Notes: generated by a model not told the origin, from the sequence alone. A stretch of 64,000 nt of DNA from JBBDXI01 sp040902425 (GCA_040902425.1 JBBDXI010000080.1:29391-93390), one strand, 5' to 3'; positions 16,382 through 25,390 are shown, counted from the first letter of the stretch. Translations and numbers: made by a program.

Positions 16382-18022
16382 CTACGCGGCCGCGGGCTCC
16401 TCAGCGCCGGTCTCGGCGCCCGGCCCGGGTGTGGGCGCCTCGGCGAGGCGCTGGGGGTCCATGCGGATGGGCAGGATCAGGCTGAACATCGACCCGCGTC
16501 CGGCCTCGCTGACGAGCTGGATCTCCCCCTGGAGGATCGTGGCGAGGTCCTTGCTGATGGCCAGGCCCAGGCCGGTGCCGGCGTGCTCGCGGGTGTGGCC
16601 GGCGTCGAGTTGCTGGAACTTCTGGAAGAGGCGGGCCTGGTCCTCGGGGGCGATCCCGGGGCCGTTGTCGATGACGCTGAGGCGGACCTGCTCGCCGTCG
16701 GAGCCGTCCGGGCCGCGCACCGGCAAGCGCTCGGCGCGGAGCGTGACGCGCCCGCGCCACCCGGAAGGGCCGCCGGCGGGGGCGGCGGCGGGGGTGAACT
16801 TGATGGCGTTGCTGAGGAGGTTGAAGAGCACCTGCTGGAGGAGCTTGATGTCGGTCTCGACCGTGGGCAGGTCGTCGCCGGCCTCGAGCGTCAGCTCGAT
16901 CCCCTTGCGGTCGGCCAGGGGCGCGACCAGCCCGAGCAGGCCCCGGCACGACTCGCGGATGTCCACGGGCGCGGGCTTGAGCACGGCCTTTCCGGCCTCG
17001 ATGCGGGCCATCTCCAGCAGGCTGTTGATCAGCTCCAGCAGGTTCTTCCCCGCCCCGATGATGTTGTCGAGGTAGCGGACCCGCTTCTGCAGGCGGGTGG
17101 AGTCGTCGCCGGCCTCCTGCTCGGCGACAGCGCCCTCGCGCATCAGCTCGGCGAAGCCGATGATGCTGTTCAGCGGCGTCCGCAGCTCGTGGCTCACGCT
17201 GGCCAGGAACTCGCCCTTCAGCCGCGACGCCTCGTTGAGCGCCGAGTTCGCCTGGGCAAGCTCGTCCAGCTTCACATCCAGGGCGCTGTTGATCGCCCGC
17301 AACTGGTCCTGGTGCCGGAGCAGCTCCGAGAGCATCGCGTTGAACGTCTCCGACAGCTCCTGGAACTCGTCCCCCGTGCGGATCTCCGAGCGCGTCGCCA
17401 TGTCCCCCTCGCGGATCCGCTCCGCCGTCCGCTTCAGGTCCCGCACCGGGCTCAGCACGATCTTGTGCGTGATCACGTAGAACACCAGCACCGCCAGCGC
17501 CAGCACCGCCGCCCCCGCCGCCAGCAGGTACGCCGTGTTCACCGCCAGCAGCTGCGCCGCCTCCACCGCCCGCCGCTGCAGGAGGATGACGCCTGTCAGC
17601 TCGGCCCCCGGGCCGGCGCGGATCGGCCGGGCGTAGCGGTATTCGCGCATGATGCCGGTCCACTCGGCGGTCTGGATGTCCAACTCGGCGGGGTCGGCAC
17701 GGAACGCCCGGACGGCCCGGGCGAGGAAGGGATCCTCCCCCTCCGCGGCGGTGGCCTCAGCCTGATCGACGGTCAGGCGGGTGGCCTGGATGCCGGCGTG
17801 GGTGATGGGGTCGCCGTAGCGGCGTGGCGCCGGCATGGGCCCCGGGGCGTCGTCGAACCGCTCCCACGCATCCACGAGGTGGCGGGAGAGCTCGAGCTGG
17901 CCCTGGTCAACCAGGGCGTTCATGCGGAGCCAGGGCACGGAGAGCGCGGCCAGGACGATGAGCACCACGGCCCCGCCGAAGAGGAGCAGGCATTTGTTGG
18001 CCAGTGAAAGGCCGCGCCACAT
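16382..18022 (-). CDS. Membrane sensor histidine kinase (HAMP-HisKA-HATPase)
   Basis: 546 residues. First transmembrane helix about 10-32 (CLLLFGGAVVLIVLAALSVP), a periplasmic sensor of about 140 residues without a recognised fold, second helix about 170-195, HAMP (KIVLSPVRDLKRTAERIREG), a short coiled coil, and the H box SHELRTPLNSIIGFAELM. The ATPase has N box NLLSNAIKFT, G1 DNGPGIAPED and G2 GTGLGLAISKDL. No receiver domain is fused and none is adjacent, so this is an orphan kinase. Start ATG 18022 lacks a clear ribosome-binding site. It follows a glycosyltransferase gene by 34 nt on the same strand. Confidence 0.92.
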   Translation of the reverse strand: MWRGLSLANKCLLLFGGAVVLIVLAALSVPWLRMNALVDQGQLELSRHLVDAWERFDDAPGPMPAPRRYGDPITHAGIQATRLTVDQAEATAAEGEDPFLARAVRAFRADPAELDIQTAEWTGIMREYRYARPIRAGPGAELTGVILLQRRAVEAAQLLAVNTAYLLAAGAAVLALAVLVFYVITHKIVLSPVRDLKRTAERIREGDMATRSEIRTGDEFQELSETFNAMLSELLRHQDQLRAINSALDVKLDELAQANSALNEASRLKGEFLASVSHELRTPLNSIIGFAELMREGAVAEQEAGDDSTRLQKRVRYLDNIIGAGKNLLELINSLLEMARIEAGKAVLKPAPVDIRESCRGLLGLVAPLADRKGIELTLEAGDDLPTVETDIKLLQQVLFNLLSNAIKFTPAAAPAGGPSGWRGRVTLRAERLPVRGPDGSDGEQVRLSVIDNGPGIAPEDQARLFQKFQQLDAGHTREHAGTGLGLAISKDLATILQGEIQLVSEAGRGSMFSLILPIRMDPQRLAEAPTPGPGAETGAEEPAAA

Positions 18023-18056
18023 GGGGGGAGTGTACGGGACAATGCCGTGGCGGCCG

Positions 18057-18809
18057 CTACGGCAGCCGCGGCGCTGCGCCCCCGGGGTCGTCGCGGCGGG
18101 GGCCGTACCAGAGGCCGAGGTGCTCGCGCTGCCTGATCCGCCCGGGGCGGACAGCGCAGCGGGCGAGCAGGCCGAGGAGTTCCCGGGCCGAGTAGGCGCG
18201 GAGCTTGCGCGCCGAGGTGATGACCGTTTCGCGCAGGATGACGAAGCGGCCGGCGCGGCGGCGGATGTTCCGGCAGAACCACACCTCCTCGGTGGCGTAG
18301 AGCGTCTCGTCGAAGCCGCCCGAGGCGTCGAAGGCGGCGCGGGTGCAGAAGAGGAAGCAGCCCCCCGTGGCGCGGGAGAGGCGGACCACCGCGAGGAACA
18401 CGGGGAGCAGGATGCGGGCGTAGCGGGGGATGGCGCCGTCGAAGCGGGGGAAGGCGCCGCCACCGGCAGCGCCGGCCTTCAGCGTCGCGAGCGCCTCGCG
18501 GAGCACGGCGGGGGGGACGACGGTGTCGGCGTCAACAAACACCAGGGCATCTCCGAGCGCTGCGCGGGCGCCGGCGTTGCGGCTGGCGGAGATCTGGCGG
18601 CGGTCGATGCGGACAACGCGGGCGCCGGCCCCGGCGGCGATGGCGCCGGTGCGGTCGGTGGAGGCGTCATCGACGACGATAACCTCGGCGGCGGTGAGGC
18701 CGAGGGCCGGGTCGGCGCGGGCGGCGGCGATGGACCCGGCGAGGGCCGCGAGGGTGCGGGGGAGGAGGGTCTCCTCGTTGTGGGCGGGGATGACCACGGA
18801 GAGGTGCAC
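18057..18809 (-). CDS. Family 2 glycosyltransferase
   Basis: 250 residues, GT-A fold. LSVVIPAHNEE begins the nucleotide-binding domain, VIVVDDASTDRT follows, and ALVFVDADT gives the DxD metal/nucleotide-sugar motif. GGFDETLYATEEVWFCRNI resembles the acceptor/ED region. It lacks the long C-terminal membrane domain of polymer synthases. Sugar and acceptor cannot be assigned; roles in surface polysaccharide or glycolipid synthesis are likely. It shares a strand with the downstream sensor kinase (34 nt). Confidence 0.88.
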   Translation of the reverse strand: MHLSVVIPAHNEETLLPRTLAALAGSIAAARADPALGLTAAEVIVVDDASTDRTGAIAAGAGARVVRIDRRQISASRNAGARAALGDALVFVDADTVVPPAVLREALATLKAGAAGGGAFPRFDGAIPRYARILLPVFLAVVRLSRATGGCFLFCTRAAFDASGGFDETLYATEEVWFCRNIRRRAGRFVILRETVITSARKLRAYSARELLGLLARCAVRPGRIRQREHLGLWYGPRRDDPGGAAPRLP

Positions 18810-18955
18810 AGAGACCGGTTATAGCGGAAACGCGATGGGGCGGTTGCGGGGTGCGGAGGCGAGCGTGCGCGCGAGGGCGCAGAGGGCGCGGAGGAAGACG
18901 CTGAGGGGGGTAGGCCGGCCCACTGGACCGCGGGCGCGCTTCGCGCCGGCCGGAC

Positions 18956-19075
18956 TCAGAGGACGTAGCCGAGCAGCCAGTAGATCAGCAGGAAGATGAT
19001 GATGGTGCTCAGGCAGCCGCCGCCGAGTTTCCAGGCTGCGATGCCGGCGATCCCGCCGCGGAGAAGGTCGCTCAT
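18956..19075 (-). CDS. Small single-helix membrane protein
   Basis: 39-residue reading frame: MSDLLRGGIAGIAAWKLGGG then a C-terminal hydrophobic helix STIIIFLLIYWLLGYVL. The composition switch from a soluble N-terminus to a clean membrane helix in this very GC-rich DNA (ATC/ATT-rich codons) argues for real coding, but there is no strong ribosome-binding site. It sits between pckA and the glycosyltransferase on the same strand. Function unknown. Confidence 0.5.
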   Translation of the reverse strand: MSDLLRGGIAGIAAWKLGGGCLSTIIIFLLIYWLLGYVL

Positions 19076-19203
19076 AGGGGGGAGGGTCGTCGCGTGCCGT
19101 GAAGCGCCGGTGAAAGCGCGGTTGGGCGCCGCCAATGCGCAGGCTCCAGCGGGGATGCGGCTGAAACGGACCGGCTGGGAGCGCCGGGGCACCCGGAGCT
19201 CGC

Positions 19204-20802
19204 TCAGCCGCGGGGGCCGGCGGCGCGGACCGGCTCGGGCATCTCGAACCTGGCGTCGTTGTCGCGGAAGAGCCTGGCGAGCTTCTTCGCCTGGGCGTCG
19301 TAGGCGGCGCCGTCCTTCCAGGTGTTGCGCGGGTTGAGGACCTCGGTGGGGACGCCGGGGACGGCGGTGGGGAGGGGGAGGCCGAGGATAGGGTCGGGCT
19401 TGAACTCGGCCTTGGCGAGGGAGCCGTTGAGGATGGCGGTGACCATGGCGCGGGTGTAGGCGAGCTTGAAGCGCGAGCCGGTGCCGTAGGGGCCGCCGGT
19501 CCACCCGGTGTTGAGGAGCCAGACGCCGGCGGAGTGCGTCTTGATCTTGTCGGCGAGCATCTGGGCGTAGACCTGCGGGGGGCGGGGGAGAAAGGGGCCG
19601 CCGAAGCAGGGGGAGAAGTTGGGCTGGGGCTCGGTGACGCCGGCCTCGGTGCCGGCGAGCTTGCTGGTGTAGCCGTTGATGAAGAAGTACATCGCCTGCT
19701 CGGGGGAGAGGCGGCTGACCGGGGGGATGACGCCGAAGGCGTCGGCGGTGAGGAAGATGACGTTCTTCGGGTGGCCGCCGACGGAGGGGATGACGGCGCC
19801 CTCGATGAAGTCCACCGGGTAGGTGACGCGGGTGTTCTCGGTGAGCCTGGGGGAGTCGTAGTCGGGGACCCGGGTCTCGGGGTGGATGACGGTGTTCTCG
19901 AGGACGGAGCCGAAGCGGATCGCGTTCCAGATCTCCGGCTCGCCCTGGCGGGAGAGCTTGATGCACTTCGCGTAACACCCGCCCTCGAAGTTGAAGACGC
20001 CGCGGTCGGACCAGCCGTGCTCATCATCGCCGATGAGGGCGCGGTCGGGATCGGCGGAGAGGGTGGTCTTGCCGGTGCCGGAGAGGCCGAAGAAGAGGGC
20101 GACGTTGGAGGGGTCGGCCTTGTCCACGTTGGCCGAGCAGTGCATCGGGAAGACGCCCGCCTCGGGCATGTCGAAGTTCATGGCGTAGAAGATGCTCTTC
20201 TTCATCTCGCCGGCGTACTCGGTCCCCAGGATGACCACGGTCTTGCGCGCGAGCGACTGCACGATGGCCACGGGGCCCTTGACGCCGACGGCCTTGGCCT
20301 CGTCGGCGGTGAGGCGGCGGCGCCCGGCGTTGAGGATGGTCCAGTCGGCCTTGAAGGGCGCGCCGGAGGGGCCGCCCGCGGCGGGGGAGCCCTGCTGGAT
20401 GAAGAGCGTTGACGCGAAGAGGGCGTGCCAGGCCTGCTCGGTGATCACGCGCACGCCGAGGCGGTGCTTGGCATCGGCGCCCGCGAAGCCCTCGAAGCCG
20501 AAGACGCGGGGGCGGGAGTTGAGGTGCTCGACGGCGAGCTTGAGGGCGGCGTCGAAGCCGGCGGGCGTGACGGGCTGGTTGACCTTGCCCCACCAGATCC
20601 TGCCGTGGATGTCGGGGGTGTCCTCGAGGAACTTGTCGTTGGGGGAGCGGCCGGTGCGGTCGCCGGTGAGGCAGACCAGGGCGCCGTTGGAGGCGAGCTT
20701 GCCCTCGCCGGCGGCGAGCGCTCGCTCGACGAGTTCGGCCGTGCTGAGGTTGATGCTGGCGTGGGTGGGGGAGAGGTTCAGCGCATACAGGCTCGCGGCC
20801 AT
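19204..20802 (-). CDS. pckA: Phosphoenolpyruvate carboxykinase (ATP)
   Basis: 532 residues, the usual length. Converts oxaloacetate and ATP to phosphoenolpyruvate, CO2 and ADP, the first committed step of gluconeogenesis, in the cytoplasm. Signatures: the P-loop GLSGTGKTTLSADP, the metal/substrate region LIGDDEHGWSDRGVFNFEGG, YAGEMKKSIFYAMNF, and FFINGYTSKLAGTE. Start ATG 20802 (MAASLYALNLSPTHASINL). Promoter-bearing DNA of about 140 nt upstream precedes element C at 20949. Confidence 0.97.
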   Translation of the reverse strand: MAASLYALNLSPTHASINLSTAELVERALAAGEGKLASNGALVCLTGDRTGRSPNDKFLEDTPDIHGRIWWGKVNQPVTPAGFDAALKLAVEHLNSRPRVFGFEGFAGADAKHRLGVRVITEQAWHALFASTLFIQQGSPAAGGPSGAPFKADWTILNAGRRRLTADEAKAVGVKGPVAIVQSLARKTVVILGTEYAGEMKKSIFYAMNFDMPEAGVFPMHCSANVDKADPSNVALFFGLSGTGKTTLSADPDRALIGDDEHGWSDRGVFNFEGGCYAKCIKLSRQGEPEIWNAIRFGSVLENTVIHPETRVPDYDSPRLTENTRVTYPVDFIEGAVIPSVGGHPKNVIFLTADAFGVIPPVSRLSPEQAMYFFINGYTSKLAGTEAGVTEPQPNFSPCFGGPFLPRPPQVYAQMLADKIKTHSAGVWLLNTGWTGGPYGTGSRFKLAYTRAMVTAILNGSLAKAEFKPDPILGLPLPTAVPGVPTEVLNPRNTWKDGAAYDAQAKKLARLFRDNDARFEMPEPVRAAGPRG

Positions 20803-20948
20803 GTGGTGGGCTCCGTCGGTGCGAAATTGGGCCCCAACCCTAGACGCGGAGAGGGGGTTTGACTAATCGGGGAGGGGGCAGAGGGTGCCGCCGCTCGCGG
20901 TGCAGCAGTGCTCTCTTCGACCTCCATCTGGTCGTACCTGTGTGGCGG

Positions 20949-20981
20949 CACGGCTTGCCGCGAGGACGCGGCGAAGCCGTG
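20949..20981 (+). repeat. Element C hairpin (stem variant)
   Basis: 33-nt near-perfect palindrome: left arm CACGGCTTGCCGCG, loop AGGA, right arm CGCGGCGAAGCCGTG, one bulged base, followed by GCAC. Length, loop and flanks match the 33-nt copies at 25974, 34753 and 43121, but most stem positions differ in a paired way, so pairing rather than sequence is conserved. It lies between pckA and tRNA-His. Confidence 0.7.
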
Positions 20982-21021
20982 GCACGGCTCGACGGACGGC
21001 GCATGTGGGGCACGACGGAAG

Positions 21022-21095
21022 GGTGGCCAACGGGACTCGAACCCGCGACCCCCGGGACCACAACCCGGTGCTCTGCCAACTGAGCTATGACCACC
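21022..21095 (-). tRNA. tRNA-His (anticodon GTG)
   Basis: Cloverleaf with acceptor GTGGTCA/TGGCCAC and the histidine identity features: an encoded extra G at position -1 (complement of 21095) opposite discriminator C73 (complement of 21022). Anticodon loop TTGTGGT gives GTG. T arm GCGGG-TTCGAGT-CCCGT with a G-T pair. CCA is not encoded. Confidence 0.95.
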
Positions 21096-21154
21096 ATCCG
21101 CGCCCCGAGGGGCGGGTGGGAAGGATAGGGCGGGTTGGGGGGTTCGCCCAGCGG

Positions 21155-22321
21155 TCAGGCGGCGCGGTTGGTGGCGCGCTCGCAGGCGGCGACGAGGGAG
21201 CGGACGGCGTGCAGGGAGGCCGGGACGCTCTGGGAGCGGGAGAGGAGCTGGGCGGCGGCGGCGGCGAGGCGCCCAAGGGGCTTGAAGCCGACGGCGGGGG
21301 CGGTGCCGGCGATCTGGAGGCAGAGGTTGCGGCAGGCGGCGGCGTCGTCGCGCCGGATGGCCTCCTGGATGCGCTCGGCGTAGTCGGGGAGGCCGGAGAG
21401 GAAGTTCTGGGCGAGGTGGGGGACGACGTCGTCGGGGAGGGAGACGGCGGCGCGGGCGGCCTTGGCGGTGCGGCGGACGATGAGGAACTCGGCGACGGCG
21501 CGGAGCAGGCCGCGCTGGGTGAGGGGCTTGGCGATGAAGGCCTCAGCGCCGATGGTGCGCATGATCTCGCGGACCTCGGGGCTGGTGTCGGAGCTGGTGA
21601 CGATGATGGGGACGGTGGCGCGCTCGCGGAGGGTGTTGACGAAGGCGCGGTCGCGGGCGATGGCGAGGTCAAGGACGATGAGCTCGCAGGCGTCGTCGAG
21701 GAGGCCCAGGGCCTCGTCGGCGGACTCGGCGATGGAGACCTTCAGGGGCGTGCCGCGGAGGAAGTGGCGGAAGATACGGCGGTCGATCTCGGAGGGCTCG
21801 ACGAAGAGGACCGTGCCGGTGAGCTCGTCGGGGTTGACGCGCTCCAGGGAGAAGCAGTCGGCGAGGGGGTCGGGACGGACGAAGTCGCGGACGTCGATGG
21901 CGTCCTTGAAGGCGATGCCGATCTCGTGGATGACGCCGGCGCGGTGGGTGCAGCGGACGACCTGCCCCTCGAGGATGCGGTGGCCGTCGCCGGGATGGGG
22001 CAGGACGACCTTGCACTTGGTGCCGGGGTGGAGGTAGGCGTTGTGGAGGGCGGAGAGGCCGCCGCGGGAGATGTTGCGGCAGGCGACGTTGATGGTGGTG
22101 ATGGCGCCGCTGGGGTGCGTGAGCTTCATCTGAACGCTGGTGCGCCGGAAGGGCCAGCGGACGAAGCCGCGCCGGGGGTCGGGGCGGCCGTCCTCCGGGG
22201 CGTCGAAGCGGTCGAGAAGCTCCCCCAGCTCGCGCTCGTGCAGGCCGACGGTGTTGGGCCGGCCGCCGGGGGGCGGGGACCAGGGGGCGGTGGGCCTCTG
22301 GGGTGGGTTGGGTGGGGGCAC
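21155..22321 (-). CDS. PilZ-receiver-degenerate HPt signalling protein
   Basis: About 388 residues. A PilZ domain comes first (VACRNISRGGLSALHNAYLH, with the basic FRRTS region before it), so it probably binds cyclic-di-GMP. Then a receiver-like domain: VLFVEPSEIDRRIF, candidate phospho-Asp in IVLDLAI, Lys in FIAKPLT, but the acidic pair is reduced to Glu-Pro. Last is an HPt-like helical region where LQIAGTAPAVGF aligns with HQLRGSSAGYGF of the HPt protein at 1.6 kb, with the phospho-histidine position occupied by Leu. GTG 22321 is chosen because GAGG sits five bases upstream; the frame is open to 22492 but that reads through element C. Likely an integrator of cyclic-di-GMP and phosphorelay inputs. 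Confidence 0.75.
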   Translation of the reverse strand: MPPPNPPQRPTAPWSPPPGGRPNTVGLHERELGELLDRFDAPEDGRPDPRRGFVRWPFRRTSVQMKLTHPSGAITTINVACRNISRGGLSALHNAYLHPGTKCKVVLPHPGDGHRILEGQVVRCTHRAGVIHEIGIAFKDAIDVRDFVRPDPLADCFSLERVNPDELTGTVLFVEPSEIDRRIFRHFLRGTPLKVSIAESADEALGLLDDACELIVLDLAIARDRAFVNTLRERATVPIIVTSSDTSPEVREIMRTIGAEAFIAKPLTQRGLLRAVAEFLIVRRTAKAARAAVSLPDDVVPHLAQNFLSGLPDYAERIQEAIRRDDAAACRNLCLQIAGTAPAVGFKPLGRLAAAAAQLLSRSQSVPASLHAVRSLVAACERATNRAA

Positions 22322-22456
22322 GGGGGCCTCGGGGGCGTGGGAAGGGGCGCAGGGGTGTATCGGCCGGGGGAGAGGGCCGGGCGAGCCCGGCGAGGCGCGG
22401 GCTGTTCGGGTGGGGCTTATGGGACTGTGCGATGGCGAGAGGGCGCGCGGGATCGA

Positions 22457-22487
22457 ACTGCTGCGCGCCGAGGACGCCGCGAGCAGT
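22457..22487 (+). repeat. Element C hairpin
   Basis: 31 of the 33 positions of element C: ACTGCTGCGCGCCG, loop AGGA, CGCCGCGAGCAGT, followed by GGCA. One arm substitution relative to the commonest form. It lies between gyrB and the PilZ-receiver gene, immediately downstream of the gyrB stop, where it could protect or terminate the gyrB transcript. Confidence 0.75.
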
Positions 22488-22507
22488 GGCATCCGGGCAC
22501 GGCACGG

Positions 22508-25258
22508 TCAGACGTCGAGGTTCTTGACCTCGAGGGCGTGGTCCTCGATGAAGCGGCGGCGGGGCTCCACCTCTTCGCCCATGAGGATGGTGAAGAGGGA
22601 ATCGGCGTCGGAGGCCATGTCCCAGGTGACGCGGACGAGGGTGCGCTTGGCGGGGTCCATGGTGGTTTCCCAGAGCTGCGAGGCGTCCATCTCGCCCAGG
22701 CCCTTGAAGCGCTTGATCTCCATGCCGCGCCGGCCGATCTCGTGCAGGGCGCCGAGGACCGCGGCGAGGCTGGGGGCCTCGACGTAGCGGGAGCGCGGGG
22801 GCTTCTTCGAGGACGCGGGCTGGTCGCCGTCCCCGGCTTCGCCGTCGGGAGCGGCCTGCGGCTCCGGGGCGTCCTTCGGCTCCGTGCGGGTGGTCCAGGC
22901 GAAGCGGGCGGGCATGCGCTCGCCGGTGACGGATTCTTCCTGGACCAGGGCGTAGTCGTCGATGCTGAGGCCGACCGCGATGAGTTCCTGGAAGACCCGC
23001 TCGAGCTCGCGGTTCTCGTGGAGCTCGCGGATGGTGGCGAGGGCGGAGTGGCCGTTGGCGCCGACGCCCGTCTCGGGCGCGGCCTCATCCAGTCGCAGGT
23101 TGCGCTCGCGGACGGTCTCGTTGGCCTGGCGCTCCGACCAGGCGAAGGCCTCGCCCCCCTGCCAGGTGACGCGGTGGGTGGGGAGCCGGCCGCGCCCCTC
23201 GGGGTCCCTCTGGCGGGTGGAGAGCAGGTCGGGGAAGCGGACGCCGCGGCGCTCGGCGATCTCGACGAGGTCGTCGAGGCGGCGGAGCATGCGGACAGCG
23301 CGGCGGAGGTCCTGGCCCTGGATGGTTCGGAGCACCGGCGGCTCCTGTCCGGGCTGGGCTTTCTCTGGGTCGCGGACGTGGAGGACGGCGTCCTCGAGCC
23401 CCAGCTCGGTGAGGGTGTCGCCGAGGACCTTCTCGTTGAGGACGTAGCGCCCGTGCTTGCCGCGGATGATCTGGTAGAGCGGGGGCTGGGCGATGAAGAG
23501 CCGGCCGCGCTTGATCAGCTCCTGCATCTGGCGGAAGAAGAAGGTGAGCAGGAGGGTGCGGATGTGGGAGCCGTCCACGTCGGCGTCGGTCATGATGATG
23601 ATCTTACCGTAGCGGAGCTTGGAGTAGTCGAAGTCCTCGCCGATGCCGCAGCGCAGCGCGGAGATGAGGGTGCGGATCTCCTCGAAGGCCAGGACGCGGT
23701 CGATGCGGGCCTTCTCGACGTTGAGGATCTTGCCCTTGAGGGGGAGGATGGCCTGGGTCTCGACGTCGCGTCCCTGGCCGGCGCTGCCGCCGGCGGAGTC
23801 GCCCTCGACGATGAAGAGCTCGGAGCGGTCGAAGTCGCGGGTCTTGCAGTCCTTGAGCTTGTGGGGCATCGAGCCGGAGTCGAGTGCGGTCTTGCGGCGG
23901 GTGAGTTCGCGGGCCTTGCGGGCGGCCTCCCGGGCCTGGGCGGCGACGATACCCTTGAGGCAGAGGCGCTTGGCGTCGGCGGGGTGCTCCTCGAGCCAGT
24001 TCTTCAGGGCGTCGCCGACGGCCTGGGAGACGAACTCCTCGATCTCGGGGTTGAGGAGTTTTTCCTTGGGCTGGTTGTTGAAGGTGGGGCTGGGGAGCTT
24101 GACGGAGATGATGGCGATAAGCCCCTCGCGGAGGTCCTCGCCGGTGGGGACGGGGTCCTTCTCCTTGATGATCCCGGCCTTGCGGGCGTAGGAGTTGACG
24201 GTGCGGGTGAGGGCGACCTTGAAGCCCTGGGCGTGGGTGCCGCCGTCGACGTTGTTGATGTTGTTGGCGAAGGAGAGGAGCGACTCGTTGTAGCCGTCGT
24301 GGTACTGAAGCGCGACCTCGCAGACGAGGCTCTGCTCGGGGAACTCGCGCCGGACGTACACGGGGGGCGAGACGGGGTTCTTCCCGTGCATGAGGTGATC
24401 GACGTACTCCAGCAGGCCGTTGGTGGCGCGGAAGGTGTCGGCGTGGACCTTGCCGTCGGGGCCGACGCGCTCATCCTGGAGGCGGATGGTGACGCCTGGG
24501 TTGAGGTAGGCCAGCTCGCGCAGGCGGTTGGCGAGGATGGTGTAGTCGAAGGTGGTGTCGGGGAAGAGGGTGGTATCGGGCTGGAACGTGACGCGGGTGC
24601 CGCTGGAGCGGGTGCTGCCGGGGGGGATGTCGCCGACGAGGGAGAGCGGCTCGGTGACGCGCCCGCGCTCGAAGGTGATGGAATGGATCTTGCCCGAGCG
24701 GTAGACCTCGCACTCAAGGCGCTCCGAGAGGGCGTTGACGCAGGAGACGCCGACGCCGTGGAGGCCCCCGGAGACCTTGTAGGCGGAGTTCTCCTCGCCG
24801 AACTTGCCGCCGGAGTGGAGGACGGTCATGACGATCTCGACGGCGGGTTTGCCGTTGACGGCGGGGTTAGCGTCGTCCCTGATCGGGTCCACGGGGATGC
24901 CGCGCCCGTCGTCGATGACCGAGCACGAGCCGTCGGCGTGGACGGTGACGGTGATCGTCCTGGCGTGCCCGGCCATGGCCTCGTCGATGGAGTTGTCCAC
25001 GACCTCGTAGACCAGGTGGTGCAGGGCGTTGAGGCCGGTGCCGCCGATGTACATGCCGGGGCGCTTGCGGACGGCATCGAGGCCTTCGAGGACCTTGATC
25101 TGGTCGGCGCCATAGTCGCCCGATCGCGGCTCGGGCGCGGCCTGCGAGGCGGCGCCATGGCCGGGGGGGCCGTTGGTTGTTCCGGGGGTTGGTGCGGGCA
25201 CCTCGACGGGGCGCGGGGCGGGCTCGGCGGTCGGGGTGGTGGTGCGCTTTTTCGCCAT
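22508..25258 (-). CDS. gyrB: DNA gyrase subunit B
   Basis: 916 residues. ATPase and strand-passage subunit that supercoils DNA with GyrA. GHKL ATPase motifs: YEVVDNSIDEA, DDGRGIPV, GGLHGVGVSCVNALS. TOPRIM: EGDSAGGSAGQGRD (Gly where Lys is common) and MTDADVDGSHIRTLLLTFFFRQM. Between PPLYQI and IKRFKGLGEMDASQLW is a large insertion (about 180 residues or more), comparable to the one in proteobacterial GyrB, ending in an acidic/proline linker. The N-terminus carries a variable tail of about 45 residues. Start ATG 25258 (MAKKRTTT); the frame stays open to 25342. Divergent from ruvX; gyrA and dnaA are not nearby. Confidence 0.96.
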   Translation of the reverse strand: MAKKRTTTPTAEPAPRPVEVPAPTPGTTNGPPGHGAASQAAPEPRSGDYGADQIKVLEGLDAVRKRPGMYIGGTGLNALHHLVYEVVDNSIDEAMAGHARTITVTVHADGSCSVIDDGRGIPVDPIRDDANPAVNGKPAVEIVMTVLHSGGKFGEENSAYKVSGGLHGVGVSCVNALSERLECEVYRSGKIHSITFERGRVTEPLSLVGDIPPGSTRSSGTRVTFQPDTTLFPDTTFDYTILANRLRELAYLNPGVTIRLQDERVGPDGKVHADTFRATNGLLEYVDHLMHGKNPVSPPVYVRREFPEQSLVCEVALQYHDGYNESLLSFANNINNVDGGTHAQGFKVALTRTVNSYARKAGIIKEKDPVPTGEDLREGLIAIISVKLPSPTFNNQPKEKLLNPEIEEFVSQAVGDALKNWLEEHPADAKRLCLKGIVAAQAREAARKARELTRRKTALDSGSMPHKLKDCKTRDFDRSELFIVEGDSAGGSAGQGRDVETQAILPLKGKILNVEKARIDRVLAFEEIRTLISALRCGIGEDFDYSKLRYGKIIIMTDADVDGSHIRTLLLTFFFRQMQELIKRGRLFIAQPPLYQIIRGKHGRYVLNEKVLGDTLTELGLEDAVLHVRDPEKAQPGQEPPVLRTIQGQDLRRAVRMLRRLDDLVEIAERRGVRFPDLLSTRQRDPEGRGRLPTHRVTWQGGEAFAWSERQANETVRERNLRLDEAAPETGVGANGHSALATIRELHENRELERVFQELIAVGLSIDDYALVQEESVTGERMPARFAWTTRTEPKDAPEPQAAPDGEAGDGDQPASSKKPPRSRYVEAPSLAAVLGALHEIGRRGMEIKRFKGLGEMDASQLWETTMDPAKRTLVRVTWDMASDADSLFTILMGEEVEPRRRFIEDHALEVKNLDV

Positions 25259-25390
25259 GTATGGGAGGGCTTTCCGTGGCTGAAAACCGGGCCCGCGCCG
25301 ACCACGCCGGTGGTGCGGTTCGCCCACCCGGACAATCGGCAAAAAGGGCCTGAAAACACGGGCTTTTTTGAGCCTCGGCCGGCTCCTGAG

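Noticed and set aside
22322..22492. N-terminal extension of the PilZ-receiver protein
   Set aside because: Proline/serine-rich and reads through element C; GTG 22321 has a GAGG motif five bases upstream.
23760..23830. Lys to Gly change in the GyrB TOPRIM motif as a resistance or inactivation sign
   Set aside because: That position varies among bacterial GyrB proteins; the catalytic Glu, Asp and Gly residues are intact.
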